Notes under the pieces: generated by a model | What the model was told of the DNA's origin: nothing | Seen by the model: only the letters and a program-made list of their open reading frames with translations | Databases searched by the model: none | Made by a program: the position numbers and the translations under genes | Part shown: piece by piece, positions 23,080 through 36,160 of the stretch | Numbering within the stretch: position 1 is the first letter of the stretch | Layout: the number at the start of each line of letters is the position of its first letter | NCBI GenBank assembly: GCA_963575745.1 | Contig: CAUYUJ010018498.1 | Span: forward strand, 110,155-174,154 | DNA: 64,000 bases | Direction: 5' to 3' | DNA from: Prorocentrum cordatum | Taxonomy: Eukaryota > Sar > Dinophyceae > Prorocentrales > Prorocentraceae

Positions 23080-24642
23080 CTCTACCCCCCCCCCCCTGGC
23101 GTTATCCGCCCCCCTTTCGGGTATGTGAATCATGTATGATTATGACCACATGTCCATTTTAAATATGAATTTACACTATCCCCGAGGGGCCGGGATCGGC
23201 CCCCTGAGGTTCCCTGGTAAAAAAAAACGTACACGGGGACATCTTTTGTTCTAACATAAGACTTTTTCTCGAATCCCTTGCAACAGATGAGACGAAGTGC
23301 AGACGCGCGCGTCGTCGCGCGCGCATGCCGAAATCCTTCAAAAACCTTCGGCGCCGGAAGGATTTCGCAATCGAGCTTCCCCAAAAAATGCAAAAGCACA
23401 GGGTTTCGCAACACTGATTGGCTAAAAAAGCTTACGCGCGAGCTCTTGCGAAATCTTAATTTCCCCCCCCCCCCCCGGCGTTATCGCCCCCCCTTTCGGG
23501 TATGTGAATCACACATGATTTTGACCACATGTCCATCCTGAATCTGAAATCATAATGTCGCAGGCCAACCTGGTTCCCCCCCCCTGAGGTTCCCTGGTAA
23601 AAAACACTATGCGGTGACATTTTTGGTTCTAACATAACACTTTTTCACGAATCCCTTGCAACAAATGGGACGAAGTGCACACGCGCGCGTCGTCGCGCGC
23701 GCATGCCGAAATCCTTCAAAAACCTTCGGCGCCGGAAGGATTTCGCAATCGAGTTTCCAAAAAACATACAAACACACAGGGTTTCGTAACACTGATTTGC
23801 TAAAAAAGCTTACGCGCGAGCTCTTGCGAAATCTTAAGAAAACCATGGGTTTTTCAAGATTTTCACAACATGCTATTAAACGGACGTCGCGCGCGCATGT
23901 CGAAATCTGTCGAACGCCCTTGCGCGTGTGCCGTCGCGAGAATCCTCTGCAACAAAATGGGACGAAATGCGAACGCGCGCGCCGTCGCGCGCGTACGCCG
24001 AAATCCTTCAAAACCCATCAGTTTCGGAAGGATTTCAAAATCGCGCGTCCAACAAACCTACCAAAACACAAGGTTTCGCAACACGGATTTTCAACAGAAG
24101 CGTGCGCGCGCGCTCTTGCGGCGTCTTCGTCGTCGTCGTCGTCGTCGTCGCCGTCCTCCCTCCTCCCGCGTCGTCGTAGTCGCCTACGTCGTCCTGTGTC
24201 TTTCCTCGTGTTCGTCGTCGTCGTCGTCCTCTTTGGCGTCGTGGTCGTTTCCGTCGTCGTTGTCGCCGTGGTCGTCCTTCCTCCTCCTCCCTCGTCGTCG
24301 TCGTCGTCCGTCGTCGGCGTCTCGTCGTCGTCCCTCCTATTTCGTCGCCGTCGTCGTCGTCGTTGTCGTCGTCGTCTCGTCGTCGTTTTCCCTCCTCCCT
24401 CGTCGTTGTCGTCGTCGGTGTCGCCGTCCTTCCTCCTTCTTCGTCATTCGCGTCTTCGCCGTCCTCCCTCCTCCCTCGTTGGCGTCGTTGTCGTCGTTGT
24501 CGTCGTTGTCGCCATCGTCGTCCTCCCTCCTCCCTCGTCGTCGTCTTGGTTAGCGACGTCGTCGTCGTCGTCTTCGTCGTCGTCGTCGGCGTCGGCGCCG
24601 TCGTCTTCGTCGTCGTCGACGTCGGCGTCGTCGTCGTCGCCG

Positions 24643-24684
<42 letters not shown>

Positions 24685-25988
24685 GCCGTCTTGCTTCTCC
24701 GGCCTTCTTGGGGCGCTCTTGAGACGCCCCCGAGGGCTCCAAGACGACCCCAGAGCGAATATCTGTGCTCGGTCCCGCATGGGTTTTGCAAACCAAGTTG
24801 CGGGTGGGTGGGTGGGATGATTGCGCGAGCAGTGGAGTTGACAACTTCAAGTTCGGCAAGTGAATTGCACCACGTAGATTGTACAACATAGGTTGCACCG
24901 CATATATTGATGCGCGTAGATGGCACCACGCCGATTGCACCACGGCGATTGCACCGTATATATTGACCACACAGGTTGCGCAACACCTACGTACATATAC
25001 ACATACACATAGATAGACATTGCACCACATAAGTTGCACATCGCAGCTTGCACCACACATGTTGCACAACGCAGCTTGCACCACATATACTGCTGTCAAA
25101 TTGATTGCGCCACATATATTGCACAGCGTATATTACGCAACATAGATTGCACAACATACATTCTCCTTTTTTTTCAAAGAGAATAGACTCTACCCCCCCC
25201 CCTCCCGGCGTCATCGGCCCCGCTTTCGGGTATGTAAATCATATATGATTCTGACCACATGTCCATCCTAAATATGAATTTACACTGTCCCAGGGGGGCC
25301 AGTATCGGCCCCCCTGAGGTTCCCTTGTGCACGCGCGCGTCGTCGCGCGCGCATGCCGAAATCCTTCAAAAACCTTCGGTGTCGGAAGGATTTCGCAATC
25401 GAGTTTCCAAAACACATACAAAACACAGGGTTTCGCAACACTGATTGGCTAAAAAAGCTTACGCGCGAGCTCTTGCGAAATCTTGAGAAAACCATAGGTG
25501 TTTCAAGCTTTTTACAAAATGCTACCAAACGGGCTTCGCTCGCGCGCATGTCGAAATCAGTCGAACCCCCTTGCGCGTGTGCCGTCGCGAGAATCCTTTG
25601 CAGAAAATGGGACGAAGTGCAGACGCGCGCGTCGTCGCGCGCGTATGCCGGAATCCTTCAAAACCCATCGGTTTCGGAAGGATTTCAAAATCGCGCGTCC
25701 AACAAACCTACAAAAACACAAGGTTTCGCAACACGGATTTTCAACAAAAGCGTGCGCGCGCGCTCTTGCGGCGTCTTCGTCGTCGTCGTCGTCGTCGTCG
25801 CCGTCCTCCCTCCTCCCGCGTCGTCGTCGTCGCCTACGTCGTCCTCTGTCTTTCCTCGCGTTCATCGTCGTCGTCCTCTTTGGCGTCGTGGTCGTTTCCG
25901 TCGTCGTTGTCGCCGTGGTCGTCCTTCCTCCTCCTCCCTCGTCGTCGTCGTCGTCCGTCGTCGGCGTCTCGTCGTCGTCCCTCCTATT

Positions 25989-26029
<41 letters not shown>

Positions 26030-26417
26030 GTCGTCGTTTCCCTCCTCCCTCGTCGTCCCGTCGTCGGCGTCGCCGTCCTTCCTCCTTCTTCGTCGTTCGC
26101 GTCGTCGCCGTCCTCCCTCCTCCCTCGTCGTTGTCGTCGTTGTCGTCGTTGTCGCCGTCGTCGTCCTCCCTCCTCCCTCGTCGTCGTCTAGGTTGGCGAC
26201 GTCGTCGTCGTCGTCGTCGTCGTCGGCGTCGGCGTCGTCGTCGTCTTCGTCGTCGTCGACGTCGGCGTCGTCGTCGTCGCCGCCGTCGTCGTCGTCGTCG
26301 TCGTCGTCGGCGTCGTTGGCGTCGTCGTCGTCGTCGTCGTCGGTGTCGTCGTTGTCGTCGTCGTCGGCGTCGTCATCGTCGTCGTCGTTGTCATCGTCGT
26401 CGTCGTCGTCGGCGTCG

Positions 26418-26457
<40 letters not shown>

Positions 26458-29400
26458 GTCGGCGTCGTCGAAGTCGTTGGAGATGTCGTCGGTGTCGTCG
26501 TCGTCGTTGTCGGCGCGTCGTCGTCGTCGTTGTCGCTGTCGTCGTCGGCGTCGCTGTCGTTGCCAAGTGCCATTTGGTACCCACCGTCACGGTCTTAAGA
26601 GATTTTGCAAACCAAGTTGCGGGTGGGTGGGTGGGATGTTTGCGCGAGCAGTGGAGGTGGTCAAGCGCGGTGCAGGGTAGTCAACTGCACGACGTAAATT
26701 GCGCCGCGTCGATTGCGCCGCGTGCGTTGCGCGCCACATAAATTACGCCGCATAAATTGCTCGACGTCGATTGCGCGACTTAGATTGCACAACGTGGATT
26801 TTCCTTCGTCGCAGAGTTAGATTCCATGCCCACCGCCCGCCTCGGGGCTATAAATTCGGCATCGCGTTGTGTAATTTGCATATGATTCTGCCTCCTTTCT
26901 CATTGTCCTTCTGAATTCGCGCCGTCCCAGGCGGCCGTTATTCGCCCCCCCCCCCCCCCCCGCCATCCTCTGCAACAGAAATTGCACGCACGCGTCCGCT
27001 TGTCGAAAATCATCCGTGTTCTAGAATCCTTCGCAAAAACAAACTCGACGAAGTGCGCCGGGACCCCTCGAATTTCGTTCGCGTCAAAGTTGAGCGCCCA
27101 AAAATATAACCGCAGGGTCTCCCAACGCGGACTTTCTTACACAATCATGGGTTTTCTTGCGAATTATCAAGGAAGGCGAACCGATTTGTCAACGCCAACA
27201 GGGCTTCTCGCGCGCGTGCATCGAAATCGTTCGAACCCCTTTGCGCGCGTGCTGTCGCGAGAATCCTTCTCTTAAAAATCGGGCGAAGTGCACGCGCGGC
27301 CGCCGCTGCGCGCGCGATCCGAAATCCGTCAAAAACCTCTGGTTTCGTAGCGGTTTAATAACCGACTGTCCAAACGCATATACTCACACAGTTTCCATTT
27401 TTTTTTTTAGCCTGCGCTGGTGCTCTTTCGAAGTCTTGCAGAAACCATGGTGTTTCAATATTCTCGTGGTGAACTTCCGAACGGGCCTCTTGCGCTGCGC
27501 GCCAAAACCGTTCGCGCGCACTTGCGCGCGTGCTTGGGGGGCGCGATCCGTGTCAGAAAATGCCATGCGGGCCGTGCTCTCGCGTCGGTCGCGCGCGCAT
27601 GTCGAACTCCTTCCAACGCCTGCATTGCTGACGCGAGGACGCCGTCATCGTCGTCGGCGCGATCAGCGTCGGCGCCGTCGCTAGCCGCGCCGTCGTCGTT
27701 GTCAACGTCGTCGCCAGCCTCGCTGCTATCGTCGTCGCGTCTACCGCTGTCGCCGTTGCCATGACACCGCGCCCGCCCAAGTCGCCGACTCGCAGTGAGG
27801 TGCCCGCTGGGATGCGCCCGGAGGTCAGCGCCACAGCGGCCGCGTCGGTCGTGCCAAAGTGGCCGGCCGCTGCGCGCGCGCGCTGGGCTCTGCGCGGCCG
27901 CGTAGATGCACCGGCCAACGCCGATCACTCATCGCAATCGCCGCCGCGCGGGGCTTGCAAACAAAATTGCGCGTGGGTGGGTGCGATGTTTGCAGGGGCG
28001 TCGGGTGCGTCAACTCGGTTGTAGAAATCTATCACGCCACGCAGATGGCGCCGCGCACGTCGCTCCACAGAGCTTGCGCAACATATTGCACACAATTTAC
28101 TGCACAAGAAAAGCTGCGCGCCATAGATCGCGCAACGTATGCGGCGCAACGTAAATTGCACCAAATCTACTATCCTTTCTAAACAGAGTAGAATCTCCCC
28201 CCCCCGGGATTATCACCCTCCCTTTCCGTGTTGCAATTTACTCATGATTCTGCCCCGTCTTCCATCGTAGCTATGAGTTCGTACCATCCCAGGCGAGCGG
28301 GTATTCACTCCCCGCTAAAACTATGCGCGCTTTCGTTCATCAAAAACCATCACTTTTCGAGAATCCGTTGTAAACAAATTGATGAGGTGCGCACGCGCGC
28401 GTCGTTGTGCGCGCATGCCGGAATCCTTCAGAAAGCTCAGGTGTCGCAAGGATTTCAACATCGAGTGCCCATTTTTATATGTATATATAGAAATATGTAT
28501 GTCCACACATAAGCATATGGTTTCTCAACACGGACTTTAACACACAAGTCATAACCTATCAAAAACGTTGCGTGCGCGCTCTTGCGAAATGTTCAAAAAC
28601 ATAGATTGTCCTACATGTTCATACACTGCTACCAAAAAAAGGGTGCGCGCGCATGTCGGAACCGTTCGAACGCCCTTGCGCGCGTGCTGTTGCGAAAGTC
28701 CTTTCCAACAAATGGGGCAAAGTGCGCGCGCGCGTCGTCGTGCGCGCATGCCGAAATCAGTCAACACACATTCGGTGTCGTAGCGATTTCATAAACGAGT
28801 GTCCAACAAACACATGCAACACATGGAATCGCAACGCCAACTTTCACAAAAACTTGTTCTCGTGCTCTTGCGTACCTTAAGCAAACTATCGGTTGTTTAA
28901 TATTTGTATGGGATTCTGCCAAACAGGCTTCTCGCGCCGCATGTCGAGATCATTCGCACGCCCTTGCGCGCGTGCTGGGTGGGCATAATCCCTGTCAAAT
29001 AATACCATGCGCGCCATTTTCGCGCGAACTTTTTTTCTGCCCTCAAAGCCTTCATCACCGACGCGAGGACGCCGTCATCGTGGTCATTGCGATCAGCATC
29101 TGCGCCGTCGCTGGCCGCGCCGTCGTCGTTGTCAACATCGTCACCGGCATCGCTATTATCATGATCGCTTCTACCATTGTCGACTATGCCATGATACCGC
29201 GCCCGCCCAAGTCGCCGACTCCTATTGAAATGCCCGCTGGGATGTGCCCAGCGGTCAGCGCCACCGCGGCCGCGTCGGTCGCGCCAAACTGGCTGGCAGC
29301 TGCGCCCGCGTGTTCTGGTTGGCGCGGCCGCATAGGTGCACCAGCCAACGCTAAGCACTCATCGCAGTCGCCGCCGCATGGGTTTTGCAAACCAAGTTGC

Positions 29401-29490
29401 GGGTGGGAGGGTGGGATGTTTGCAAGAGCATGGTCTGTGTCTACTCGTTTGTAAAAATCAGTTCGTCCACGTAGATTCTGCACCATATAG
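23080..29490 (+). repeat. Higher-order satellite: units of about 1.3-1.7 kb
   Basis: A partial head at 23080-23460 is followed by units at about 23461-25184, 25185-26810, 26811-28185 and 28190-29490. The shared order is: poly-C; TTTCGGGTATGTGAATCA and GACCACATGTCCAT; several copies of GGGACGAAGTGC-(AC)GCGCGCGTCGTCGCGCGC with ATGCCGAAATCCTTCAAAA and GGTTTCGCAACAC; a TCG-rich block; TTTTGCAAACCAAGTTGCGG with GTGGGTGGGTGGGATG; then a TTGCACCACATAGA minisatellite. The first two full units are near-identical over much of their length; the last two are diverged. No protein gene is supported inside. Confidence 0.85.
24865..25165. repeat. TTGCACCACATAGA-type minisatellite
   Basis: Roughly 14-bp units (ATTGCACCACGTAG, GTTGCACAACGCAG and variants). 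It recurs at 26690-26805, 28020-28165, 29450-29490 and faintly at 52240-52270, each time after the TTTTGCAAACCAAGTTGCGG block, so it is part of the satellite unit. Confidence 0.85.
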
Positions 29491-29689
29491 TGGTAGCATC
29501 ACAATGTAGTGGATTCGCGCTGGCTTACATGTAGTTTACACTCCGACTGACAAGTGTTTCAAAATAGTGCTGCCGCCGCAGTTGGGGCCTCATTTTCGGA
29601 TTGGCGCTTCGCTCCCGTCGTTCAGAATGGTGCTCTTGCCCCAGCGAAGGCCGCTTTTTTATTATATATATATATATATACACATATCC

Positions 29690-30260
29690 CACAGGCCTCG
29701 AAGATCCCACCAGACCCACACGTCCCACAGGACCCACACGTGTCGCAGGTCGCCCCGCAGGTCTCGCAGGCCCCACAGGTCCCACAGGTACCTCAGGTCT
29801 GACAGGTTTCGCAGGTCCCACACGTGTCGCAGGTCTCCTATGTCTTACAGGTCCCACAGGTCCGACAGGTCCCGCGGGCCCCACAGGTCCCACATGTGTC
29901 GCAGGTTCCCCCGGTCCCACGGAGGCCCCTCCAAGTACCATATCTCCCACAGGTCCCGCCAATCCCACAGGTTCCACAGATCTCGCAGGTCTCGCAGGTC
30001 CCACAGTTCCTACTGGTCCTACAGGTCCCACGGGACCCACAGGTGTCGCAGGTCTCGCAGACCCCACAGGCTACAGAGGTCTCCTTGGTCGCACAGGTCC
30101 CACAACTCCCGCAGGTCCCATATGTCCACAGTTCCCACCTGCCCCGCAGGTCCCACAGGTCTCACAGGTCCCACAGGCCACAGAAGTCCCGCAGGTTCCA
30201 CATGCCCCGCATATTGCTGAAGTCCCACAGTTCCCATCTGCCCCACAGGTCCCACAGGTC
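29690..30260. repeat. CCCACAGGT 9-bp array with collagen-like coding potential
   Basis: About 60 units of CCCACAGGT and variants. Frames 29601-30317 and 30067-29525 (minus) stay open and read as Gly-Pro-Thr/Val triplets ([13 protein letters not shown]) with occasional breaks. A 9-bp period keeps all frames open by default, so a collagen-like protein is not established. Confidence 0.85.
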
Positions 30261-31199
30261 ATCTTTGCTGCTACTAGGGTGCTTGACTGGGGTAATGGAG
30301 TTCCAGGTCGGCTATAAAACGCGTCCGCGGTCAGAGGGCGCACTGGGAAGGGATGGAATAGAAGCATCAGATGTCAGATGTGGCGCGAGCGTGCCTAGCT
30401 GTCCCACCCTCCTCTCTCCCCCTTCCCCTTCTTATTTCCCTCCTCCGTCCTCCCCATGTTCCCCTCCCCTTGCTCCGCCTCCGGCCCTGTTTCCCAGGCG
30501 CCTGAATCTTGTCGGTCCCCGCTCGCCGGGACAGCACGTAGTTGGAGAACGACGGCGGAACATGCGCAAGTCGCCTTTTACATGCTGCCCTTTCTTCCCC
30601 CTTTCATTCCTTTTCCCCTCTTCTCTTTCTCACTCCTTAGAGTCGTCTGTCTGGAGACTTCTGCCGGATCGCACCCCCGAGGGGAAAACTTAACAGAGGC
30701 GGGGCGAACGGGCCACGCACCCCCCCTGGAGAAGGTTGGTAGGCCCGACCACACGGTTCACCCAGGCTGTAGAGTATGAGCTGTGTTCCTTGTCAGACCC
30801 TCCTCTAGCCTCCCTCTGCGGCCAGTGTAGCCCCTTCAGGTAGTCCCCGCTGACCTCAACAGTCCTCCCGAATAGTTTGGGTGGGTCTCAACGCCCCAAC
30901 CCTGGGGCGCGGAACGCCCCGGGGGCGCCGCCGGAGGCGGCGTCGTGGTGTCGAGACCACCTCGCTTTAGCGGGGGGCCCTAATGCGGCCAGCCGGGACT
31001 GCCCAGGGTGGTGTGCGCAACCCTAGGCATTACATCCCTTCTCCCTCCCCTCTCACCCCTCACCCGACTTGTGCAGCTTGTCTGGCCGCCTTTGATAGTA
31101 CGTCGATGCTCGGGCTTCTTGGCCGCCGTGGAGCGGCGGCGGCTAGTTGGGCGGGCTCTCGCTTTGAGACCTGACGCCGCACGCGCTAGCGAATAAATG
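30261..31199. other. Spacer, no gene recognised
   Basis: CT-rich to about 30640, then mixed GC-rich DNA with one strong inverted repeat (GGCGCCGCCGGAGGCGGCG, near 30925). No domain is seen in any frame. Confidence 0.5.
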
Positions 31200-31311
31200 T
31201 GGTGGTGGTGACGACAATGACGAAGAGGAAGGTGGTGATGACGGCGACGGTAACGGTGACCGCGACGGCGATGTTGATGACAATGTTGATGCCAATGACG
31301 ATGACGATGAC

Positions 31312-31342
<31 letters not shown>

Positions 31343-31530
31343 TTGATGATGATGATGATGGTGGTGATGATGAGAACGGCGACGACGACAACGATGATTA
31401 TGCTGATGGTGAGGAGGAAGAGGAGGAGGAGTGGAGGAGGAGGGTAAGCAGGTGAACGGGATCTCGATTGCGATGAGGCTGGCCGTGACGACGACGTTAT
31501 CGCCGATGGACATGACGATGGCGATGATCC

Positions 31531-31606
<76 letters not shown>

Positions 31607-31989
31607 TGATGATGAAATCATGGTGGTTATGGTTGTGTTAATGATGGTGGTGATGATGATGAAAGCGATGCTGATGGTTAAGATGATGTTGCTTACTATG
31701 CTGTTGATGATGGTGATGCTGATGCTGCTGCTGACGGTGAGGAGGATGCTGACGATGATGATTATGATGCTGATAATGATGATGGTGATGATGACGAGGA
31801 GGAGGAGCATGAGGATGATGAGTATGGTTATGAATATTGCTGCTACTGTGATTATGATCCTCATGGTGATGACGATGATGTGGATAAGGATGAGGATGAG
31901 GATGCTGCTGCTGATGATGATGATGGTGATGAGGATGTTGTGGATGATGGTGCTGATGAGGGTGCTGATGCTGATGCTGCTGCTGATGC

Positions 31990-32026
<37 letters not shown>

Positions 32027-32459
32027 GGTGATGATACTGATGATGACGATGCTGATGCTCATCATGATTATACTGTTGCCGATAATGATGAGGATGACGG
32101 ATGACGACGATGATAACGACGATGGTGATGATGATGATGATGGTGATGAGGCGGGTAATGAGGATGGTCATGATGATGCTGCTGATGATGGTGGTGATGA
32201 CGACTGTGATGCTGATGATGCTGACGACGATGATGTTGATGATGATGAACATGCTGATCATGATTATCATTATGAGGATGCTTATGCTGATGCTTATGCT
32301 GGTTCTGATGCTGATGCTGCTGATGATGACGCACGTGCTAAAACTGATGATGATGCTGCTGATGATGACGATGCTGATGATGATGTATGCGGATGATAAC
32401 GACGAGGATGATGACGATGATGATGATGATAATGCTGATGAGTGTGATGATGATGATGT

Positions 32460-32501
<42 letters not shown>

Positions 32502-32804
32502 GGCGGGTACGTAATGAAGATGGTCATGATGCTGTTGGTGATGCTCTTGTTGATGGATGATAATGATGCTGCTGATGATGATGATGCTGATGATGATGCT
32601 GATGATGCTCATGCTGATGCTGGAGATGATGATTGATGATGTTGATGATAATGAAGATGGTGATGATGATGACGAATGATGATGTTGATAATGATGCTTA
32701 TGATGATGTGGAGCTCGATGAGGATGATCAGGGTGATGATGACGATGATGATGATAATGACGATGAGGATGGTGATGGTGGTGGCGGTGCTGGTGGCCGT
32801 GATC

Positions 32805-32876
<72 letters not shown>

Positions 32877-33010
32877 GTGATGGTGATGATGATGATGATG
32901 CTGCTGCTGCTGATGATGAAACGGCTGCTGCTGCTGCTGATGCTGCTGATGGTGATGGTGATGGTGATGATGATGTTGATGGTTGTGAGTATGATGGTGC
33001 TGAGAATGAT
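31200..33010. repeat. (GAT)n-type array 3
   Basis: About 1.8 kb, the longest of the four GAT arrays, with pure GAT runs near 31540-31605 and 32460-32500. The 562-codon minus ORF and the others over it are low-complexity artefacts. Confidence 0.95.
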
Positions 33011-33769
33011 GATGGGGATTGTCTTGGTGTGCAATGCAGCTGCCACCCACGGGCAAACAGGGCCGCGCAGTGGCGACCCTGGGCAGCGCCCTGGCCAAGG
33101 CCGCCCGACGACCTCCCGGTCCAGGCCACTCACCACCAGGTACGCGGGATCTGTTTCGACTGTCGGGCGAGCGTGCCGGACGGCGCGCTGGCGACGTCTC
33201 GTCGGCGAGGCTGCCAGCGATCGCACGTGGAATCGTGCAGGGGGAGAGAAGAAAACTCGCAGCTGGGCGCGCACGAGCGGCGGCAGCAGCCCGAGCGGCC
33301 GCACGCACGTCTTGGCAGAGCGGCACCGTGCCCCGGCACGGACCAAAGGGGAGGGCGTGTGCCGCGGGAGCTCGGCTGCGGAGGGACCCAGACGGAGCCC
33401 TTCGCCCGGGGCCGTGGTCGAGGAACGAGCCGCGTCACGTCGTGAGGGTCAACGTGCGGCACGTCGTGAGGGCCACCGTGGCTCGTCACCTGTGACCCTC
33501 ACGACGTGCCGTGGTTGGACGGTCGACGGCCGTGACTAGGGTCGCCCGCAGGGGGCGCGTCGGAAGCACCGCGCCCCGCGCCCCATGGGCTGAGCCGAGG
33601 GAGGCTGCCGGGAGGCCCTTCTCCATCGGGGGCCGGGGGGTGCAGAGGTCTCGAGGAGGCGCAGAGATGGAGCGAGGCGCGTGGACGAACGGCGGGTCCG
33701 GTTCCTATGCGAGGCGGCGCGTTCCGTCGCCAGTTCGGGCGGCACTGGCTTCATGCTTCGGGGGGTAAG
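33011..33769. other. GC-rich spacer with a 15-bp inverted repeat
   Basis: GGCACGTCGTGAGGG (33458-33472) faces CCCTCACGACGTGCC (33496-33510), with a second left arm near 33436-33449. No coding domain is recognised. Confidence 0.5.
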
Positions 33770-33982
33770 GGTCGGGAGCTTTTGGTCAGCGTGTCGCGCC
33801 GCCAGTTCTGGCCCACCGCGCCTCGGCGCGACACGCCAACCACGGCCCGTTCCCCGAGCCTACACGTCCCGAGCCTTTCGACACCTCTCGCCCCGCGGAG
33901 CGGGGCGACACGCTACTTGCTTGGAGGGCATGGCGTGCCGCCAGGGCCGCCGCCGCGACACGCTGAGCAAAAGCTTCTGACC
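33770..33982. mobile_element. 213-bp TIR element (MITE-like), copy 1
   Basis: Ends GGTCGGGAGCTTTTGGTCAG and, inverted, GGTCAGAAGCTTTTGCTCAG, both continuing into CGTGTCGCG: about 28 bp of inverted repeat with few mismatches. A second element of the same length lies at 43310-43522. Too short to code for a transposase. Confidence 0.8.
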
Positions 33983-35624
33983 GCACTCTCCCAGTCCGTG
34001 GATCTGGCGCCCACGCGCCAGATCTACGGATCCGAAATCCATGTGAACCCGTGCCCGAAGGCCACGGCTTGTCTCACGGCGGATGCCGCCGCTGTCCCCC
34101 CTGTGACGTCCTGCGCTCTGCGCACCGCTCTGGGGAAGTACACCGGCTCCCGGCGCCTGAGGCTGCCTGCGCGCTCCTGCCCCCCCGGCTCTCGGCGGTG
34201 CGGGCCTCCTTCCCCCTCTTGCTTCCGCGGGCGCCTTCCTGCTCTTCCACCCGCACTGGAGTGTCGTGGCCAGGCACGCCCCGCTTGCCTGCAGGCGCGC
34301 TGGCGTCCGCAAGAGCTGCCGACACAGAGCCCGAAGGCGGCCCGCAGCGCCCCGCTCCGCGCAGGCGCGCTGAGCTGCGAGAGGCCGTGGCTGCCTTGAC
34401 CCCGCCGCGCACGGTGAGCGCGTGCCCTGTGCCGTGCTGCACAAAGCCCTGAGACGGGCTTCGCCCCGCGCGCACCCCGCCGGAAGCGAGCGGGCGAGAG
34501 TGCCGACACAATGGTGGCCGCGGCTACGACGACAGCAAGGGCGACAAGGGCGATGGCCACGGCGGCTACGACGTCAGTGACGACGACAGCAAGGGCGGCC
34601 ACGACGACGGCAAGGGCGCCGCGGGCGACGGCCAGAACCAGCTGGGCCGTTCCAGAGAGGGCCTCGTCCCTGCTGCCCTGGGTCTCGAGCCTGGCCCTGG
34701 GGTGGGCTGCGGCCCACGCACCCGCCAGAAGCGAGCCCGGAGCTCCGACGGACTGTGTCCCCCCAGTCGCGGCCGTTTCCTGTCGCTTCGGCCGCAGGGG
34801 TCGTGCTCGGGCCCCCGGGGTCATCATAGATGTGCCGGGGCGCAAACCTGCCCCCGTGAAGCGGGTCGGGAGTTGTGGGGCCACGGACTGAGCGGATCAT
34901 ATCGGAGGATGTCTGGGGGGGAGCGGGCCATCACAGGTTGCCTTCAGCAAGCGCTCCAGGCCGCCACTGCCAGCTCCCAGTCGCGCGCTGCACCCCTCCC
35001 AGGGCGGAAGTAGTGAGCCAGGCAACCATGGGAGTCGGCGGCTTACAGAGAACTGCACAAGACAAGTTCGCTCAAAGGTCCGCTCAAAGGCCCCCCCCGG
35101 TCCCCCGCTCCCTGGACTCATGCATCCGACAATGTTCTTCCCGCACCCGACAGGTTGGGGCTGTTAGGTTTCAAGAACAGACTTTCCGACCCGCCTACCC
35201 TGCATACCGCGGCCGCTAGATCCCCAGGTCCACCAGTGGTCCCGCGGGACTCCCGTTGTTGGCCGCCGCATACCGCGGCCGCCAGATCCCCCGGACTGGC
35301 GGGGATCCCACGGGGATCCCTTTCTGGGCCGCCGCAAACCGCGACAGCCAGATCCTCAGGTCCACGGATGGTCCCCGATGATCCCGCCTTCCGCGCCTTC
35401 GACCAACACGACAGAACTTAACATAAGATAGTTCAGCGTGACGGAGCACAGCATCGCATGACAGGTCATAACATGTCATACCATAACAAGGATATCATGC
35501 CATATCATAAGTTAACATGGCATTCCCACATAACATATACCTATACGACCACCCTGCGGGTGATACGGAGGTTTTTTTTTTGGGGGGGGGGCAGCAATGG
35601 GCTACAGTGGTGACTGTTGCTCTG
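33983..35624. other. GC-rich spacer, no gene recognised
   Basis: Includes a perfect hairpin (GATCTGGCGC...GCGCCAGATC, 34001-34024). It also has an Asp/Gly/Lys-rich open stretch near 34515-34640 (DDSKGDKGDGHGGYD) that could be exonic but matches nothing known to me. 35210-35390 has three CATACCGCGGCCGC(T/C)AGATCC-like repeats. Confidence 0.45.
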
Positions 35625-35860
35625 ACGATGCATATCGATGTGCATGTCGATTTGCATATTCATGTGCATGTCGATTTGCTTTTCGATCTGCATCTCGATT
35701 TGCATATCCACTTGCATTGGAAAGGTCGCCGCAGGCGCCGATTTCTTAAATACGCAACCCACGGCGCCTTACGATTTGCATTTGGATGTATATGTCGATT
35801 TGTATTTCGATGTGTTTTTCGGTTTGCATGTCGGTTTGCATGTAGACTTGCATTGGATAG
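35625..35860. repeat. 12-bp GCATNTCGATTT minisatellite in two blocks
   Basis: Units such as TGCATGTCGATT and TGCATATTCATG repeat in 35628-35725 and 35775-35855. Each block ends in TTGCATTGGA followed by (A/T)-G-(G/C)TCGCCGCAG, so the pair is itself a duplication. Confidence 0.85.
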
Positions 35861-35875
35861 CTCGCCGCAGCCACG

Positions 35876-36160
35876 GCAGGACACCAGCGGGACACTAGCG
35901 GGACACCGCGGGGCATCGTTTGTCGGGTGGAGAGACTTTTGGTCCGGCCGCGGCCCGGCCACAGGAGGATTTCGAGACACCAGCGGGACACCGCGGGCCA
36001 CCGTTTGCTGGAGGAGAAACATTTGGTCCGGCCGCGGCCCAGCCACAGGAAGATTTCGGGACACCAGCGGGACACCGGCGGGACACCGCGGGCCACCGGC
36101 CGCTGCAGGAGAATCATTTGGTCCGGCCGCGGCCCGGCCACAGGAGGATTTTTTCTCGCC
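35876..36160. repeat. Tandem repeat of about 85-95 bp, three copies
   Basis: TTTGGTCCGGCCGCGGCCCG begins near 35937, 36022 and 36117. Between them lie GACACCAGCGGGACACCGCG blocks of varying number. Confidence 0.85.

Noticed and set aside
24550-24780. Poly-Arg and poly-Asp frames over the TCG blocks
   Set aside because: Direct product of TCG triplets inside the satellite unit.
29601-30317. Collagen-like Gly-X-Y protein
   Set aside because: The 9-bp DNA unit produces GPT-type triplets automatically; there is no signal peptide, non-repetitive flanking domain or intact Gly register throughout.
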